7,155 bases of DNA from an uncultured Planctomycetaceae bacterium (GTDB taxonomy: Bacteria; Planctomycetota; Planctomycetia; Planctomycetales; Planctomycetaceae): assembly GCA_903823545.1 (NCBI GenBank), contig CAIJTL010001169.1, positions 1-7,155 on the forward strand, written 5' to 3'. Made by a program: the position numbers and the translations under genes. The notes under the pieces were generated by a model. The model saw nothing but the letters and a program-made list of their open reading frames with translations, was not told where the DNA came from and ran no database searches. This document shows, piece by piece, positions 6,536 to 7,155 of this stretch. Every line of letters begins with the position of its first letter. Position 1 is the stretch's first letter.

Positions 6536-7155
6536 TTATGCGGCACGTCGTTCTGATGTTGAATGTTCGACGTCGATAGGCAGATTTAAGAGCAAACGAA
6601 TGGTTCTGCCAGTCGCACCTTGTTGTGTCGCCAAAAATGATTTCGCTCGCTGACCGAGTTCATGCGCGGAGTTTGGATCTTTGAGTAACGCGCGGACGGT
6701 TTCCGTCATCTCGTCGCCGTTACGAACCACTTGAGCCGCTTTTCGTGAAAGAAGTTGCTCGACGATGTCGCGAAAGTTCCAAGTGTTGGGACCGAAAAAA
6801 ACCGCCGCACCGAACGCGGACGGCTCAAGCATGTTTTGGCCTCCTCGTTGCGTGAGACTCCCGCCGACGAACGCTATGTCAGCCAGTCCCCAACAAGCAC
6901 CAAGTTCGCCGAGAGTGTCGAGCAATAGAACCTCACTTGAGCTCTCAGTTGAGGTAGAACTGGTCGTTCGATTGATCCCAGTCGACCGTCGTCGTAACGA
7001 CAGATTTCTCGCGAGCACTAATTGGGCGACTTCTTCAAATCTTTCTTTGTGACGCGGGACCAAGATGAGTCGCAGATCGGGAAACTCTTGCCGGAGTGTT
7101 TGCCAGGTGTCGAGCGCGATCTCCTCTTCAGGAGCCTGAGTACTTCCGGCGATGA
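6536..7155 (-). CDS. waaA: 3-deoxy-D-manno-octulosonic acid (Kdo) transferase, C-terminal half (partial)
   Basis: The gene runs off the right edge; 205 C-terminal codons are visible and the frame is open to the end, beginning IAGSTQAPEEEIALDTWQ. WaaA (KdtA, glycosyltransferase family 30) adds Kdo from CMP-Kdo to lipid IVA at the cytoplasmic face of the inner membrane, in lipopolysaccharide synthesis. Family signatures of the GT-B C-terminal domain are plain: AGSTQAPEEE, LRLILVPRHKERF, LLLDTLGELG, ADIAFVGGSL, RGGQNMLEPSAFG and FGPNTWNF. A Ser/Thr-rich stretch (about 6932-6967) interrupts the domain between the helix after the PRH motif and the LLLDTLGEL strand. The TTG at 7061-7063 is an internal Leu in LILVPRH, not a start. 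The full protein is usually about 420 residues, so roughly half is missing here. It is followed after 21 bp by the exported hydrolase gene. Confidence is high. Confidence 0.95.
   Translation of the reverse strand, partial: IAGSTQAPEEEIALDTWQTLRQEFPDLRLILVPRHKERFEEVAQLVLARNLSLRRRSTGINRTTSSTSTESSSEVLLLDTLGELGACWGLADIAFVGGSLTQRGGQNMLEPSAFGAAVFFGPNTWNFRDIVEQLLSRKAAQVVRNGDEMTETVRALLKDPNSAHELGQRAKSFLATQQGATGRTIRLLLNLPIDVEHSTSERRAA

Noticed and set aside
6536..7063. TTG at 7061-7063 as the start of a short - strand gene
   Set aside because: The frame continues upstream to the window edge with conserved WaaA sequence, so this codon is an internal Leu.
1..7155. CRISPR array, tRNA, rRNA or transposase gene
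   Set aside because: No regularly spaced direct repeats, cloverleaf-like sequence, rRNA segment or transposase-like protein was seen on either strand.

Overview
The window reads as ordinary chromosomal DNA from a Gram-negative-type bacterium. A planctomycete is my best guess. The reasons are a waaA (Kdo transferase) gene, moderately GC-rich genes that mostly lack a clear Shine-Dalgarno sequence, and large imperfect palindromes in the intergenic gaps. The taxonomic guess is an inference, because no rRNA or other marker gene is present.

Layout. Bases 1-196 hold no gene but contain a 132-bp element bounded by 28-bp inverted repeats. On the + strand, a CelD/BcsL-type GNAT acyltransferase (197-1492) overlaps a NodB-type polysaccharide deacetylase (1489-2250) by an ATGA. 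A 103-bp gap carrying a pair of inverted palindromes (2256-2321) separates them from a membrane-anchored protein (2354-3655) that looks like a divergent deacetylase-fold protein. A strong hairpin with a T-rich tail (3681-3732) follows. Next is a membrane-anchored endonuclease/exonuclease/phosphatase (EEP) family protein (3781-5001). A 205-bp convergent gap (5002-5206) contains a 30-bp inverted repeat. On the - strand, a waaA gene cut by the right edge (6536-7155) is followed after 21 bp by a secreted alpha/beta hydrolase with a helical C-terminal domain (5207-6514).

How the genes may work together. The first three + strand genes look like a glycan-modifying set: acyl transfer, N-deacetylation, and a second deacetylase-like activity. 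None has a classical secretion signal, and charge around the single membrane helix of the third places its domain on the cytoplasmic side. This suggests modification of a glycan or lipid-linked precursor before export, which is a hypothesis. The EEP protein is predicted to face outward. The - strand pair combines Kdo addition to lipid A with an exported esterase-like enzyme of unknown substrate.

The least explained features are four different intergenic inverted-repeat structures, one in each main gap, and the unusual third gene. I see no mobile-element gene, CRISPR array, tRNA or rRNA.
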